Part shown: in pieces, positions 13,754 to 21,927 of the stretch
How positions within the stretch are numbered: the stretch's first letter is position 1
Layout: each line of letters opens with the position of its first letter
Assembly: GCF_017377575.1 (NCBI RefSeq)
Contig: NZ_JAFREM010000017.1
Span: 19,801-83,800 of the forward strand
Direction: 5' to 3'
Length of the DNA: 64,000 nucleotides
From: Candidatus Enterococcus moelleringii
Lineage (GTDB): Bacteria > Bacillota > Bacilli > Lactobacillales > Enterococcaceae
Position numbers and translations under genes: made by a program
The notes under the pieces: generated by a model
What the model was told of the DNA's origin: nothing
What the model saw: only the letters and a program-made list of their open reading frames with translations
The model's database searches: none

Positions 13754-15253
13754 ATGGCGATAACAGCATTACAAAATGGATCAGATATTCGCGGAATCGC
13801 GATTTCCGCAGAGGGTAAAACGAAAAATTTAACCACCGAGGAAGCTATCTTAATTGCAAACGGTATCATGAATTGGTTGGAAAACAAAGGGATTACTAAG
13901 CCCTTTACGATTGGTTTAGGTTTTGATGGCCGCTTAACCGGACCGGAATTAAAACAAGCGATGATGGATACCTTCCAAGCAGCAGGTGTACAGGTGCTAG
14001 ACTTTGAGTTGGCGACGACACCAGCTTTATTTATGGCTACTCAGTTTGAAGAATTCGATTGTGATGCGGGAATTATGCTGACGGCCAGCCATCTGCCTTA
14101 TTACTTTAACGGCATTAAGATTTTCAGCAAATCCGGCGGCGCAGAAAAAACCGACATTGCTTACATTTTAGAACACACCGATCCACAACCAGCTGCAGCA
14201 GACGGCAGCGTGAAAAAAGCCGACCTGATTTCAGCTTATGCGGCGGACATGGTGGCAAAAATCCGCAAAGGCATCGGTTCTGATAACGATCAGCCTTTAA
14301 CGGGAATGAAAATTGTCGTAGATGCCGGAAATGGTGCCGGCGGTTATTTTGCCAGCAAAGTTCTGGATGTTTTAGGGGCAGACACTACCGGTTCGCAATT
14401 TTTAGAAGCAGATGGCAATTTCCCGAATCATATTCCAAATCCTGACAACAAAGAAGCGATGGCCAGCATCAAAAAAGCGGTGATGGATAATCAAGCCGAC
14501 CTTGGTGTCATTTTCGATACCGATGTGGACCGCTCAGCGATTGTTTCAGCTGATGGACAAATTATTAATCGCAACAATTTGATCGCTGTGTTGGCAGCAA
14601 TCGTTCTAGACGCAGAACCTGGCAGCACGATTGTAACGAATTCGCCAACCTCTGATCACTTGAAACGCTTCATTGAAGAAAAAGGCGGCAAGCAGTATCG
14701 CTACATTTCCGGCTACCGCAATGTCATCAACAAAGCAATTGAGCTGAACGAAGAGGGCATCCATTGTCCTTTAGCGATCGAAACCAGCAGTCACGCGGCC
14801 TTCAAGGAAAACTATTTCTTAGACGATGGTGCTTACGTGATTGCCAAGATTTTGATGTTGCTGCCGAAATTACAGCAGGAAGGTCGTCAATTAACCGACT
14901 TGATGGCGGAATTAGAACAGCCTGTAGAAACCTTGGAAATCCGCTACGAAATTGCCGGCGATGATCACAGGGAGACTGGCCGCAAGATGATCGAGAACTT
15001 CCGTCAAACTTTGCCAACGAAAGACGGCTTTGCCGAAAATCCGGAAAATGATGAGGGTGTACGCTTCTCCATTACCGAACCTCATGGCAAAGGCTGGATG
15101 CTGCTGCGTTTGAGCTTGCATGAACCATTGTTAGTCATGCAAATTGAAAATGATCAAGCGGATCAAATTCAAAAGCAATTGCCGATTTATCGTGAGCTGT
15201 TAGCCCAAGATGACCGGATCAATTTAACCAAATTAGACCAGCAAATCAAGTAA
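13754..15253 (+). CDS. phosphoglucomutase/phosphomannomutase family protein
   Basis: This 499-residue enzyme is an alpha-D-phosphohexomutase. The active-site loop is LTASHLPYYFNG with the phosphoserine near residue 112, the metal-binding loop is IFDTDVDRSAIV, and the sugar-binding loop is ETSSHAA. Family members convert hexose 1- and 6-phosphates. Two details differ from the common forms: SHLP instead of SHNP at the catalytic loop, and ETSSH instead of ExSGH at the sugar loop, so the exact substrate is open. The start at 13754 is supported by AGAGGAGG. It is transcribed alone, between two terminators. Confidence 0.88.
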   Translation: MAITALQNGSDIRGIAISAEGKTKNLTTEEAILIANGIMNWLENKGITKPFTIGLGFDGRLTGPELKQAMMDTFQAAGVQVLDFELATTPALFMATQFEEFDCDAGIMLTASHLPYYFNGIKIFSKSGGAEKTDIAYILEHTDPQPAAADGSVKKADLISAYAADMVAKIRKGIGSDNDQPLTGMKIVVDAGNGAGGYFASKVLDVLGADTTGSQFLEADGNFPNHIPNPDNKEAMASIKKAVMDNQADLGVIFDTDVDRSAIVSADGQIINRNNLIAVLAAIVLDAEPGSTIVTNSPTSDHLKRFIEEKGGKQYRYISGYRNVINKAIELNEEGIHCPLAIETSSHAAFKENYFLDDGAYVIAKILMLLPKLQQEGRQLTDLMAELEQPVETLEIRYEIAGDDHRETGRKMIENFRQTLPTKDGFAENPENDEGVRFSITEPHGKGWMLLRLSLHEPLLVMQIENDQADQIQKQLPIYRELLAQDDRINLTKLDQQIK

Positions 15254-15274
15254 GCGTTCTGGCTTGCAATTTTT

Positions 15275-15314
15275 CCTCCTTCGGCCGATGATGGTGCCAG
15301 AGGGAGGTTTTTTT
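15275..15314 (+). terminator. terminator whose 3' arm is also a ribosome binding site
   Basis: CCTCCTTC (15275-15282) pairs with GAGGGAGG (15300-15307), with an inner GGC/GCC pairing, and is followed by seven Ts. The 3' arm is also the Shine-Dalgarno of the gene starting at 15316, so the same hairpin can end transcription and hide the ribosome binding site. Confidence 0.65.
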
Positions 15315-15315
15315 G

Positions 15316-15675
15316 ATGAAAATTACCTTAGACGAAGCAGCTAAAGAGCGGATCGCCCAGCATTCGGATGAACATAAATTGGTGCTGTTGACCTTTGAAG
15401 ATGGCGTCGGACCCTATTCCCAGCACGCCATGATCCATATGCAGGTCCAATTTTCCATTAACATCATCAGCGATACCATGCCCAAGGAGGACTACACCGA
15501 AACGATCCCTACCAATATAGGGGATTTTTGGATCAAGGGCTATTCCAAAGAAGATTTGCAGGAAAATATGCGGATCACGCTGAATCCCCGATTAAGCACC
15601 TTTGCCTTGTCCGGCGATGGCGGCGTGATTGATGACAATTTAGGATTTATTGATTTTACTAAGAAGACGTCGTAA
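15316..15675 (+). CDS. HesB/YqkB-like iron-sulfur cluster biosynthesis family protein
   Basis: This 119-residue protein begins MKITLDEAAKERIA, typical of the HesB/IscA-like fold, and resembles the YqkB family, in which the usual cysteines of A-type carriers are missing; indeed no cysteine is present here. A carrier role for iron-sulfur clusters is therefore doubtful. The ATG at 15316 has GAGGGAGG eight bases upstream. The stop codon lies inside the loop of a small terminator hairpin. No functional partner is visible next to it. Confidence 0.75.
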   Translation: MKITLDEAAKERIAQHSDEHKLVLLTFEDGVGPYSQHAMIHMQVQFSINIISDTMPKEDYTETIPTNIGDFWIKGYSKEDLQENMRITLNPRLSTFALSGDGGVIDDNLGFIDFTKKTS

Positions 15676-15692
15676 TTCTGACGTCTTTTTTC
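15664..15692 (+). terminator. terminator overlapping the end of the HesB-like gene
   Basis: An 8-bp stem (15664-15671 with 15680-15687) is followed by Ts. The stop codon of the gene lies in the loop. Confidence 0.75.
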
Positions 15693-15741
15693 TTTTTTCG
15701 CCAAATATTTGTTAGTATAGAGGAGAAAGGTGGCGGTATTG

Positions 15742-16413
15742 ATGGCAAAGATCATGATCGTGGAAGATGAGGCAGTCATTCGTCAGCTGATTGGCGAAGA
15801 ATTGACCAAATGGCGCTTCGACGTATTTGCGACAACCGAATTTAGTGAAGTGTTTGCCGATTTTGAGCGGGAAGCCCCTCAATTAGTTTTATTAGATATT
15901 AATTTACCCGTGTTTGACGGTTATTACTGGTGTCAAAAAATTCGCGAGGTTTCGAAAGTACCGATTATTTTCATCTCTTCTCGCAACACCAATATGGATC
16001 AAATCATGGCGATGAACATGGGAGCGGACGACTACATCACCAAGCCTTTTGAGGTAGATGTCTTGGTAGCAAAAATCAATGCGCTTTTGCGGCGTTCGTA
16101 CAATTACGCAGAAGGCGGCGAAACCATGACTCACAACGGGATCACGCTGAATTTAGACAACAGCAGCATGGAAATCGACGCTGAAGTGATCGATTTGAGT
16201 AAAAACGAATACCGTTTGCTGTACATTTTAATGAAGCAGCACGGGAAAATTTTAAGCCGGGAAAAATTGCTAAGGGCTTTGTGGGATGACGAACGCTTTG
16301 TCGATGACAATACCTTAACGGTGAATATCAATCGACTGCGGCGGAAAATTGAGCAAGCCGGGATTCAAGACTACATCCAGACCAAAGTCGGCCAAGGCTA
16401 TATCGTGCCATAA
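15742..16413 (+). CDS. response regulator, OmpR family (BceR-like)
   Basis: This 223-residue regulator has a receiver with EDE near the N terminus and the phospho-acceptor Asp at about 52 (LLDINLP), followed by a winged-helix domain (LSKNEYRLLYILM, VNINRLRRKIEQAG, GQGYIVP). It pairs with the intramembrane-sensing kinase encoded 11 bases downstream. I chose ATG 15742, eight bases after AGGTGG, over an upstream GTG. Systems of this type usually respond to bacitracin, lantibiotics or other wall-active peptides through a BceAB transporter, which is not encoded nearby. Confidence 0.9.
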   Translation: MAKIMIVEDEAVIRQLIGEELTKWRFDVFATTEFSEVFADFEREAPQLVLLDINLPVFDGYYWCQKIREVSKVPIIFISSRNTNMDQIMAMNMGADDYITKPFEVDVLVAKINALLRRSYNYAEGGETMTHNGITLNLDNSSMEIDAEVIDLSKNEYRLLYILMKQHGKILSREKLLRALWDDERFVDDNTLTVNINRLRRKIEQAGIQDYIQTKVGQGYIVP

Positions 16414-16424
16414 AGGAGCAGTGT

Positions 16425-17444
16425 ATGACATTTTTACGATTTTTAAAAGATAAGCTGCTCATCCTGATTGGCTGGATTATTTTGAGTGCCTTGATGGTCT
16501 TCATGATTTGGCTGACGCCGGATTTGCAAGGCTTTATGGACAATGTGGCTTACTTGCTGTTGCTGCAGCTGTTCATCCTGTTTTTGTTTTTCGCCTTCGA
16601 TTATTATCGCAAAAAAGATTGGTACCAGCAGCTGAGTCAAAAAGAAGACAGTCTGCAGCAGTTTTTGGATGAGGCGGACACGGAAGAAGAAAAACTGGTG
16701 CAGGAATACATTAACCAACAGGTTCGCGAGCACCATCAGCTGATGCAGCAGGCCATCAGCAATCAAAAGGACCAAAAGGACTACGTGGATTCCTGGATTC
16801 ACGAGATCAAGGTTCCTTTGGCAGCAGTGGGCTTGATTTTGCAGTCCATCGAATACGATATCGACGACGATAAGTATATCCTGCTGCAAAATGAAGTACA
16901 GCAGATCGACGAGCATGTCGAACAAGTCTTGTATTATTCTCGTTTGGACGAATTCATTAATGATTATTTGATTCAGGAATATTCAGTGAAGAAAATCATT
17001 CAGCCGGTGATTCGCAGCCAAGCCAATTACTTCATTCAAAAAAATATTCAACTGGTGATGGCAGAAGAGGATGCCCAAGTATTAACTGATGGCAAATGGA
17101 TTGCTTTTATTTTCCGTCAGTTGTTAAGCAACGCCATCAAATACACCCCAGAAAACGGCAAAATTGAAGTGCTGATTACCCAGAAAAATGACGGCGCCTA
17201 TTTGCAACTGAAGGACAACGGCATCGGGATTCAATCAGAGGATTTAGGGCGGATTTTCGACAAGGGCTTTACCGGCGAAAACGGCCGGACTGCCCAGCAG
17301 CATTCCACCGGGCTAGGCTTGTACTTGGCTAAAAAGCTAGCCGAAAAATTAGGCGTTGAGTTAACAGCGGAATCGCAATGGGGCGAAGGAACCACCATGA
17401 CCTTATTCTTTCCCCGCTTGAATTATTACCAAGAAAGTCGCTGA
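16425..17444 (+). CDS. intramembrane-sensing histidine kinase (BceS-like)
   Basis: This 339-residue kinase has two membrane helices (about 9-30 and 40-58) separated by a very short loop, and no extracellular sensor domain. The catalytic part contains the His box DSWIHEIKVPLAA with His near 126, an N-box (FRQLLSNAIKYTPENG), DNGIGI and GLGLYLAKKLAEKLG. The DSWIHEIK form is typical of the BceS group. Such kinases rely on a BceAB-type ABC transporter as the true sensor. None is adjacent, so the partner must be elsewhere in the genome. The kinase gene and the sugar transporter gene are only 47 bases apart. Confidence 0.9.
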   Translation: MTFLRFLKDKLLILIGWIILSALMVFMIWLTPDLQGFMDNVAYLLLLQLFILFLFFAFDYYRKKDWYQQLSQKEDSLQQFLDEADTEEEKLVQEYINQQVREHHQLMQQAISNQKDQKDYVDSWIHEIKVPLAAVGLILQSIEYDIDDDKYILLQNEVQQIDEHVEQVLYYSRLDEFINDYLIQEYSVKKIIQPVIRSQANYFIQKNIQLVMAEEDAQVLTDGKWIAFIFRQLLSNAIKYTPENGKIEVLITQKNDGAYLQLKDNGIGIQSEDLGRIFDKGFTGENGRTAQQHSTGLGLYLAKKLAEKLGVELTAESQWGEGTTMTLFFPRLNYYQESR

Positions 17445-17491
17445 TCCACTTGTCAAAGTCTTGCAGCTACTGAAATACGGGAGGAAAAAAC

Positions 17492-18355
17492 ATGACAATT
17501 TTACTCGCCCTCGTTCCGACATTTGCTTGGGGCAGTATCGCGTTAGTCAGCGGGAAATTAGGCGGCGATGCCAACCAGCAAACCTTGGGCATGACCATGG
17601 GAGCTTTTGTTTTTGCTTTAGTCACCTTTATGGTCGTCCGCCCAACGCTGGATCTGCGGATTTTAATCATCGGCTTTTTGTCGGGAGTCTTTTGGTCGGT
17701 AGGGCAAAACAAACAATTCCACGGCATGAAATCAGTGGGCGTCTCTGTGGGGCTGCCGCTGTCGACTGGTTTTCAGCTGATTTTAAATACGATTGCCGGC
17801 GCGGTCTTCTTTCACGAATGGACCAAATCCCGGGATTTTATTCTAGGTTTTATCGCGTTGGCTTTGCTAGTTTTTGGCGCATACTTGACTGCCCGGCAGG
17901 ACAACGAAGCAGGGGTAAAGACGGATCACCAGGTTTTAGACTTTGGCAAAGGACTACGAGCACTCATTCTTTCCACCATCGGCTATGCTTCTTATACCAT
18001 TATCATCACCTGGGCCGGAATAGATCCCTTGGCCGTGATTTTCCCGCAAAGCATCGGGATGCTGGCAGGTGCCAGTCTATTTGCTTTTGGAAAAACCAGC
18101 TTCGACAAATATGTCTGGCGCAACATGCTGTCAGGGCTATTGTGGGGGATCGGCAATGTATGTATGCTGCTGACGATTCAATCGTTGGGACTGGCGATTG
18201 GTTTTTCTTTGTCTCAGATGGGAATCATCATTTCAACTCTCGGCGGCATTTTCCTCTTAGGAGAACGCAAGACGAAAAAGGAAATGGTCTACGTCGTCAT
18301 CGGCTGTCTGCTGATTATTGTCGGCGGGGTCGTTTTAGGCTATATGAAGGCCTAA
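17492..18355 (+). CDS. GRP family sugar transporter (GlcU/RbsU-like)
   Basis: This 287-residue membrane protein has ten predicted helices in two halves and the opening LLALVPTFAWGSIALVSGK typical of the GRP (glucose/ribose porter) family of drug/metabolite transporters. Known members take up glucose or ribose by proton symport; the substrate here is not proven. GGGAGG lies before the ATG. A terminator follows the stop. Distance to the kinase gene allows read-through, but no functional link is obvious. Confidence 0.85.
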   Translation: MTILLALVPTFAWGSIALVSGKLGGDANQQTLGMTMGAFVFALVTFMVVRPTLDLRILIIGFLSGVFWSVGQNKQFHGMKSVGVSVGLPLSTGFQLILNTIAGAVFFHEWTKSRDFILGFIALALLVFGAYLTARQDNEAGVKTDHQVLDFGKGLRALILSTIGYASYTIIITWAGIDPLAVIFPQSIGMLAGASLFAFGKTSFDKYVWRNMLSGLLWGIGNVCMLLTIQSLGLAIGFSLSQMGIIISTLGGIFLLGERKTKKEMVYVVIGCLLIIVGGVVLGYMKA

Positions 18356-18362
18356 CAGCAAC

Positions 18363-18400
18363 AAGCCAATTATCTTTTTGAGGATAATTGGCTTTTTTTT
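18363..18400 (+). terminator. intrinsic terminator
   Basis: A perfect 12-bp stem (18363-18374 with 18383-18394), an 8-base loop and a run of Ts after the sugar transporter gene. It may also act on the convergent aspartase gene. Confidence 0.88.
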
Positions 18401-18413
18401 GCGAGCTCTGCCT

Positions 18414-19763
18414 TTAAGAAAGCTTCTGCTGCGCTTCGTTCCAATGATAGTGATTTAAGATCTCTTCGATGGAGCAGTTTTTGGCCTGGGCTTCGGTGAC
18501 TAGCTTTGTGGCATGCTCGTAGCCGACGACCGCCGCGAAATTGGTCAACGCTCCGCTATTCTTTTGGACGTCCTCTTCGCATTTTAGCTCATTCACTTGC
18601 AAATCTCGGATACAATGAACCGTCATCACGTTGCAGCCTTGCTCCAGTAATTGGCAAGATTCGTAGAGACTTTGGAAAAGCACTGGACAAAAGGCATTCA
18701 GCTCCAGTTCTCCTGATTCAGCCACTAAGGAAATCGTAGTATCATTACCCAACACTTTGAAAACCAGCTGCGTCACTACCTCGGGAATCACCGGATTGAT
18801 TTTCCCCGGCATAATGGAAGAGCCTGCTTGCTTGGCTGGCAGAATCACCTCGTTCAATCCGCTGTTAGGCCCACTGGACAACAGTCGCAAATCACGGGAA
18901 AGCTTCAGTAGAGAAACGGCCAAGGCCTTCAGACTGCTGGATACAGCTAACAGACCATCTACATTTTGAGTGGCGTCAATTAGGTTATTGGCAGGCTTAA
19001 CCTTCCATTCGACAGTTTGATTCAGCTCTTCATAGAGAAATTCCTGATAAGCCAGGGAAGCATTCACTCCATTGCCGATGGCTGTTCCCCCAAGATTCAG
19101 CTGAGTTAATTCGTGGGTTGCATGTTTGATCCGCTTGCGGCAGCGTTCTAGATTACTGGCGTAAGCTGCAAAGCTGGCACCAAAAGTAGTAGGGATAGCA
19201 TCTTGCAGTTGGGTGCGCCCCATTTTCTTGATGTTAGAAAAGGTACGTGATTTTGTCTTTAACTCCTGAATCAAGTAATCCATTTTTAGCAGCAGCTGAT
19301 CTAAATAAACCAAAGTGGCTAATTTCCCAGCGCTTGGATAGACATCATTAGTGGACTGGCTGCAATTGACATCATCTAAGGGGTGTAAATACTGATAGTC
19401 CCCCTTTTGGTGGCCCAATAATTCCAAGCCGCGATTGGCAATCACTTCATTAACGTTCATATTTGTTGAGGTCCCAGCGCCGCCTTGAATCGCTTCAACT
19501 AAAAATTCCTGATCGAACTTCCCTGCAATAATTTCCTGCGCCGCTTGACGGATAACCGCTTCTTTTTCAACAGACAATCCTCCTGTTTTTCGATTGGCTG
19601 TAGCTGCGGCTGCCTTAATACGGGCGATTTCTTTAATTAATTGCAGGTCCGTTGGTACTTGGTTGATCTGGAAATTCTGTTTAGCGCGGTAACTGTGGAT
19701 ACCATAATAAGCTTCTTGATAAATGGGGATGCTCCCCAAAGAGTCCTTTTCAATTCGCATCAT
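18414..19763 (-). CDS. aspA: aspartate ammonia-lyase
   Basis: This protein of about 449 residues belongs to the fumarase/aspartase superfamily and carries the signature [11 protein letters not shown]. The N-terminal motif GIHSYRAKQNF and the TSTNMNVNEV and SQSTNDVYPS blocks point to aspartase rather than fumarase. It converts aspartate to fumarate and ammonia. Together with the fumarase and malic enzyme genes at 41135-43674 it could form a route from aspartate to pyruvate. A perfect 9-bp palindrome lies just upstream, and an Lrp-type regulator is encoded divergently. Start choice between two adjacent ATGs is open. Confidence 0.9.
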   Translation of the reverse strand: MMRIEKDSLGSIPIYQEAYYGIHSYRAKQNFQINQVPTDLQLIKEIARIKAAAATANRKTGGLSVEKEAVIRQAAQEIIAGKFDQEFLVEAIQGGAGTSTNMNVNEVIANRGLELLGHQKGDYQYLHPLDDVNCSQSTNDVYPSAGKLATLVYLDQLLLKMDYLIQELKTKSRTFSNIKKMGRTQLQDAIPTTFGASFAAYASNLERCRKRIKHATHELTQLNLGGTAIGNGVNASLAYQEFLYEELNQTVEWKVKPANNLIDATQNVDGLLAVSSSLKALAVSLLKLSRDLRLLSSGPNSGLNEVILPAKQAGSSIMPGKINPVIPEVVTQLVFKVLGNDTTISLVAESGELELNAFCPVLFQSLYESCQLLEQGCNVMTVHCIRDLQVNELKCEEDVQKNSGALTNFAAVVGYEHATKLVTEAQAKNCSIEEILNHYHWNEAQQKLS

Positions 19764-19782
19764 AAACTATCACTCCTTCGTC

Positions 19783-19805
19783 TTATGTGATAAAATATCA
19801 CATAA
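19783..19805. promoter_or_regulatory. perfect palindrome between aspA and the Lrp-type gene
   Basis: TTATGTGAT (19783-19791) and ATCACATAA (19797-19805) form a perfect inverted repeat with a 5-base spacer, 20 bases before the aspA start. The divergent Lrp-type regulator is the natural candidate. The GTGA/TCAC core also resembles Crp/Fnr-family sites. Confidence 0.65.
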
Positions 19806-19916
19806 CTAATCGGTGAGCTATAGCTTTGAAGCTTTTCTTTGTTTATCGTCGAAAAAAGTGCCTTTTGCTTTTTTAAACAAAGGAAAACAGCCATTTTATT
19901 GAAAAGAGGAAAGCAG

Positions 19917-20363
19917 ATGGATGAGTTAGACAAAAGAATCGTGAATATCTTGCAAAAAGAGGGGCGTCTGTCGATTAAAAACATCAGTGAACGGCTGTTT
20001 ATCACCCCGCCAGCTGTTTCGCAGCGACTGCACAGCTTGGAAAAGAACGGCTCTATTTTGAATTATCAGGCCCATTTGAATTTTCCTCAAGCGGACTTGT
20101 CGATTAAGGCCTATATTCAACTGTCGCTGGAGCCGCAGCAAAAAGAAGTCTTTTATCCTTATATTGCTTCGGTGCCTAATGTTTTAGAGTGTGATTGCGT
20201 GACCGGAGCCTATTCCATGATGATCAAAGTAGTTTTTGAAAGTACTCAAGCTTTGGATGGTTTTATCAATGAACTGCAGCGTTTCGGCCGAACCAACACC
20301 CAAATTGTCTTCTCCACCCCGGTTCAAAGTCGCGGTTTCGCCTTTAGTGAAGTGAGCGAATAG
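19917..20363 (+). CDS. Lrp/AsnC family transcriptional regulator
   Basis: This 148-residue protein has an N-terminal helix-turn-helix (MDELDKRIVNILQKEGRLSIKNISERLFITPPAVSQRL) and a C-terminal RAM/AsnC ligand domain (YIQLSLEP to VFSTPVQS). These proteins sense amino acids and act as octamers. It is divergent from aspA, suggesting that aspartate or another amino acid controls aspA through it; this is inference. The start at 19917 has GAGGAAAG before it, whereas the frame is open further upstream without a ribosome binding site. Confidence 0.88.
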   Translation: MDELDKRIVNILQKEGRLSIKNISERLFITPPAVSQRLHSLEKNGSILNYQAHLNFPQADLSIKAYIQLSLEPQQKEVFYPYIASVPNVLECDCVTGAYSMMIKVVFESTQALDGFINELQRFGRTNTQIVFSTPVQSRGFAFSEVSE

Positions 20364-20365
20364 AA

Positions 20366-20409
20366 AATCCCTGCAAGGTCGAACGAAATGACGACTTTGC
20401 AGGGATTGT
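20366..20409. terminator. bidirectional terminator
   Basis: A 16-bp stem (20366-20381 with 20392-20407, one G-U pair) lies between the Lrp-type gene and the convergent aminotransferase gene. Confidence 0.85.
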
Positions 20410-21651
20410 TTATGCTAATCTTGCTTGGTATTCGGTAAAGCTGCTTAGTTCTTTAACAGACTGCTGCAGAATCTGGAAGGCCGTATCACAATTTTGTTTA
20501 TCGGCAATCAGCGGCGGAACCATCCGAATCGTATGCTGATCAATCTGAGTGATCAGCAGCTTTTTGTCGAAGGCCAGGTGTTTAACCTCGTGGGCAATCG
20601 GCTCATGAAACTCGACGCCGATCATTAGTCCTCGACCGCGAACTTCCTTGACTCCTGGCATTGAGCGCAGCAGATCGGTAAAATACGTACCTACTTGATG
20701 AGCATTCGTCGCCAAATCCTTCTCAATAATCTCGGTAACGGCAGCTAGGCCAGCTGCACAGCAAAGCGGACTTCCGCCATAAGTTGATCCATGGGAACCA
20801 ATCGTGAAAGCTTTACTGACTTCTTTAGTGGCACAAATCGCTCCAAGTGGCGTTCCGCCGCCCATCGCTTTAGCCATTGAAACAATGTCGGGTTTGATCC
20901 CGTGATACATATACGCCATCAAGCTGCCGGTGCGGCCCCAGCCGGTTTGAATTTCATCCAGCATAAGCAAAATTCCTTTTTCGTCGCAAAAAGCACGAAC
21001 TTCCTGTAAATACGCCTGATCTGCGGGGTGGACGCCGCCTTCTCCTTGGATCGGCTCCAGCATAATGCCGATAACATGATCGTTATATGCTTCTTTAATC
21101 GCCTCTATATCATTGAAGGGAACATAGCTGAAACCGGGAACCCCAGGCATGTAGCCGTTGTGGTTGGCGGTTTCTGGTTGCCCAGTTGCTGACAGGGAAC
21201 CGAATGTTCGACCGTGAAAGCTCTTTTTAGCTGAAATAATATGGTATTTATCAGGACCGAAGTTTTCCACGCCGTATTTGCGAGCCAGCTTAATCATCGC
21301 TTCATTGGCTTCGGTACCGGAATTCTGGAAGAAAATTTTGTCCATCCCAATCGCTTCGCAAATGGTTTTCGCCAGCAAAGCCTGCGGCAGAGTATAAGGG
21401 TAATTGAAGGTATGAGAGACATCTTGTACTTGGTCAATCACGGCTTTTACAACTCGTGGATTGGTATTACCGATGTTGTTGACCGCAACACCGCCGTAAA
21501 AATCTAAATAGCCAACGCCGTTTTCATCATATAGATACATTCCTTCAGCTGTTTCAGCAATGAAATCAAAACGTTCATAGGTTTCCATCATATAAGTGTC
21601 CACCAAGTCCTTGATCTCCTGTGCTGAGTACTTCGTTTCTGCTAAACGCAT
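20410..21651 (-). CDS. class III aminotransferase, acetylornithine aminotransferase-like
   Basis: This 413-residue PLP enzyme shows the fold type I class III pattern: FQNSGTEANEAMIKLARK, HGRTFGSLSATGQ, LMLDEIQTGWGRTG and the PLP lysine in SMAKAMGGGTPLGA. It resembles ArgD (acetylornithine or succinylornithine aminotransferase). No other arginine biosynthesis gene is nearby, and the gene sits beside an amino-acid importer, so a catabolic or related omega-amino-acid aminotransferase is possible. It is divergent from the substrate-binding protein gene at 21928. Confidence 0.82.
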   Translation of the reverse strand: MRLAETKYSAQEIKDLVDTYMMETYERFDFIAETAEGMYLYDENGVGYLDFYGGVAVNNIGNTNPRVVKAVIDQVQDVSHTFNYPYTLPQALLAKTICEAIGMDKIFFQNSGTEANEAMIKLARKYGVENFGPDKYHIISAKKSFHGRTFGSLSATGQPETANHNGYMPGVPGFSYVPFNDIEAIKEAYNDHVIGIMLEPIQGEGGVHPADQAYLQEVRAFCDEKGILLMLDEIQTGWGRTGSLMAYMYHGIKPDIVSMAKAMGGGTPLGAICATKEVSKAFTIGSHGSTYGGSPLCCAAGLAAVTEIIEKDLATNAHQVGTYFTDLLRSMPGVKEVRGRGLMIGVEFHEPIAHEVKHLAFDKKLLITQIDQHTIRMVPPLIADKQNCDTAFQILQQSVKELSSFTEYQARLA

Positions 21652-21763
21652 AAAATCACCCTGCCTTCTATTAGTAGTAAAATCTTTTATGGAAGATAAT
21701 CTAACATAAAATTATCGATTAATCAAGATAGGAATAAGCGAAAAAATAAATATTTTTGCCTGT

Positions 21764-21802
21764 AAATCCGCTTGATACGCCTGTTCAAAGCGGATTTTTG
21801 GG
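21764..21802 (+). terminator. terminator-like hairpin in the divergent intergenic region
   Basis: AAATCCGCTT (21764-21773) pairs with AAGCGGATTT (21788-21797) and is followed by Ts. It faces the plus strand but no gene precedes it on that strand, so it may end a short leader or antisense transcript, or belong to the aminotransferase leader. Confidence 0.5.
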
Positions 21803-21863
21803 TTTTTAAGACTTATTCGGATTAATAAAAATTGAAAAAACGTCTTCCAATTGCATTTTTATG

Positions 21864-21872
21864 TGTTATAAT
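21864..21872 (+). promoter_or_regulatory. extended -10 promoter of the amino-acid ABC operon
   Basis: TGTTATAAT at 21864-21872 is an extended -10. A weak -35-like CTTCCA lies 17 bases before the hexamer. It is 55 bases before the start of the substrate-binding protein. Confidence 0.6.
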
Positions 21873-21927
21873 TTCTAACATGAAAGTTTGTAAGTTACTA
21901 ATAGTTGTATCAGGGAGGAGAAAGAAT

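Noticed and set aside
16443..16925. Minus-strand open frame of 160 codons inside the BceS-like gene
   Set aside because: Composition follows the coding strand opposite (Gln/Leu/Val runs); no ribosome binding site.
17461..18381. A long plus-strand open frame of 306 codons
   Set aside because: It overlaps the GRP transporter gene in another frame; its translation is rich in Arg, Cys and His without domains, while the 17492 frame gives a clear ten-helix transporter with a good ribosome binding site.
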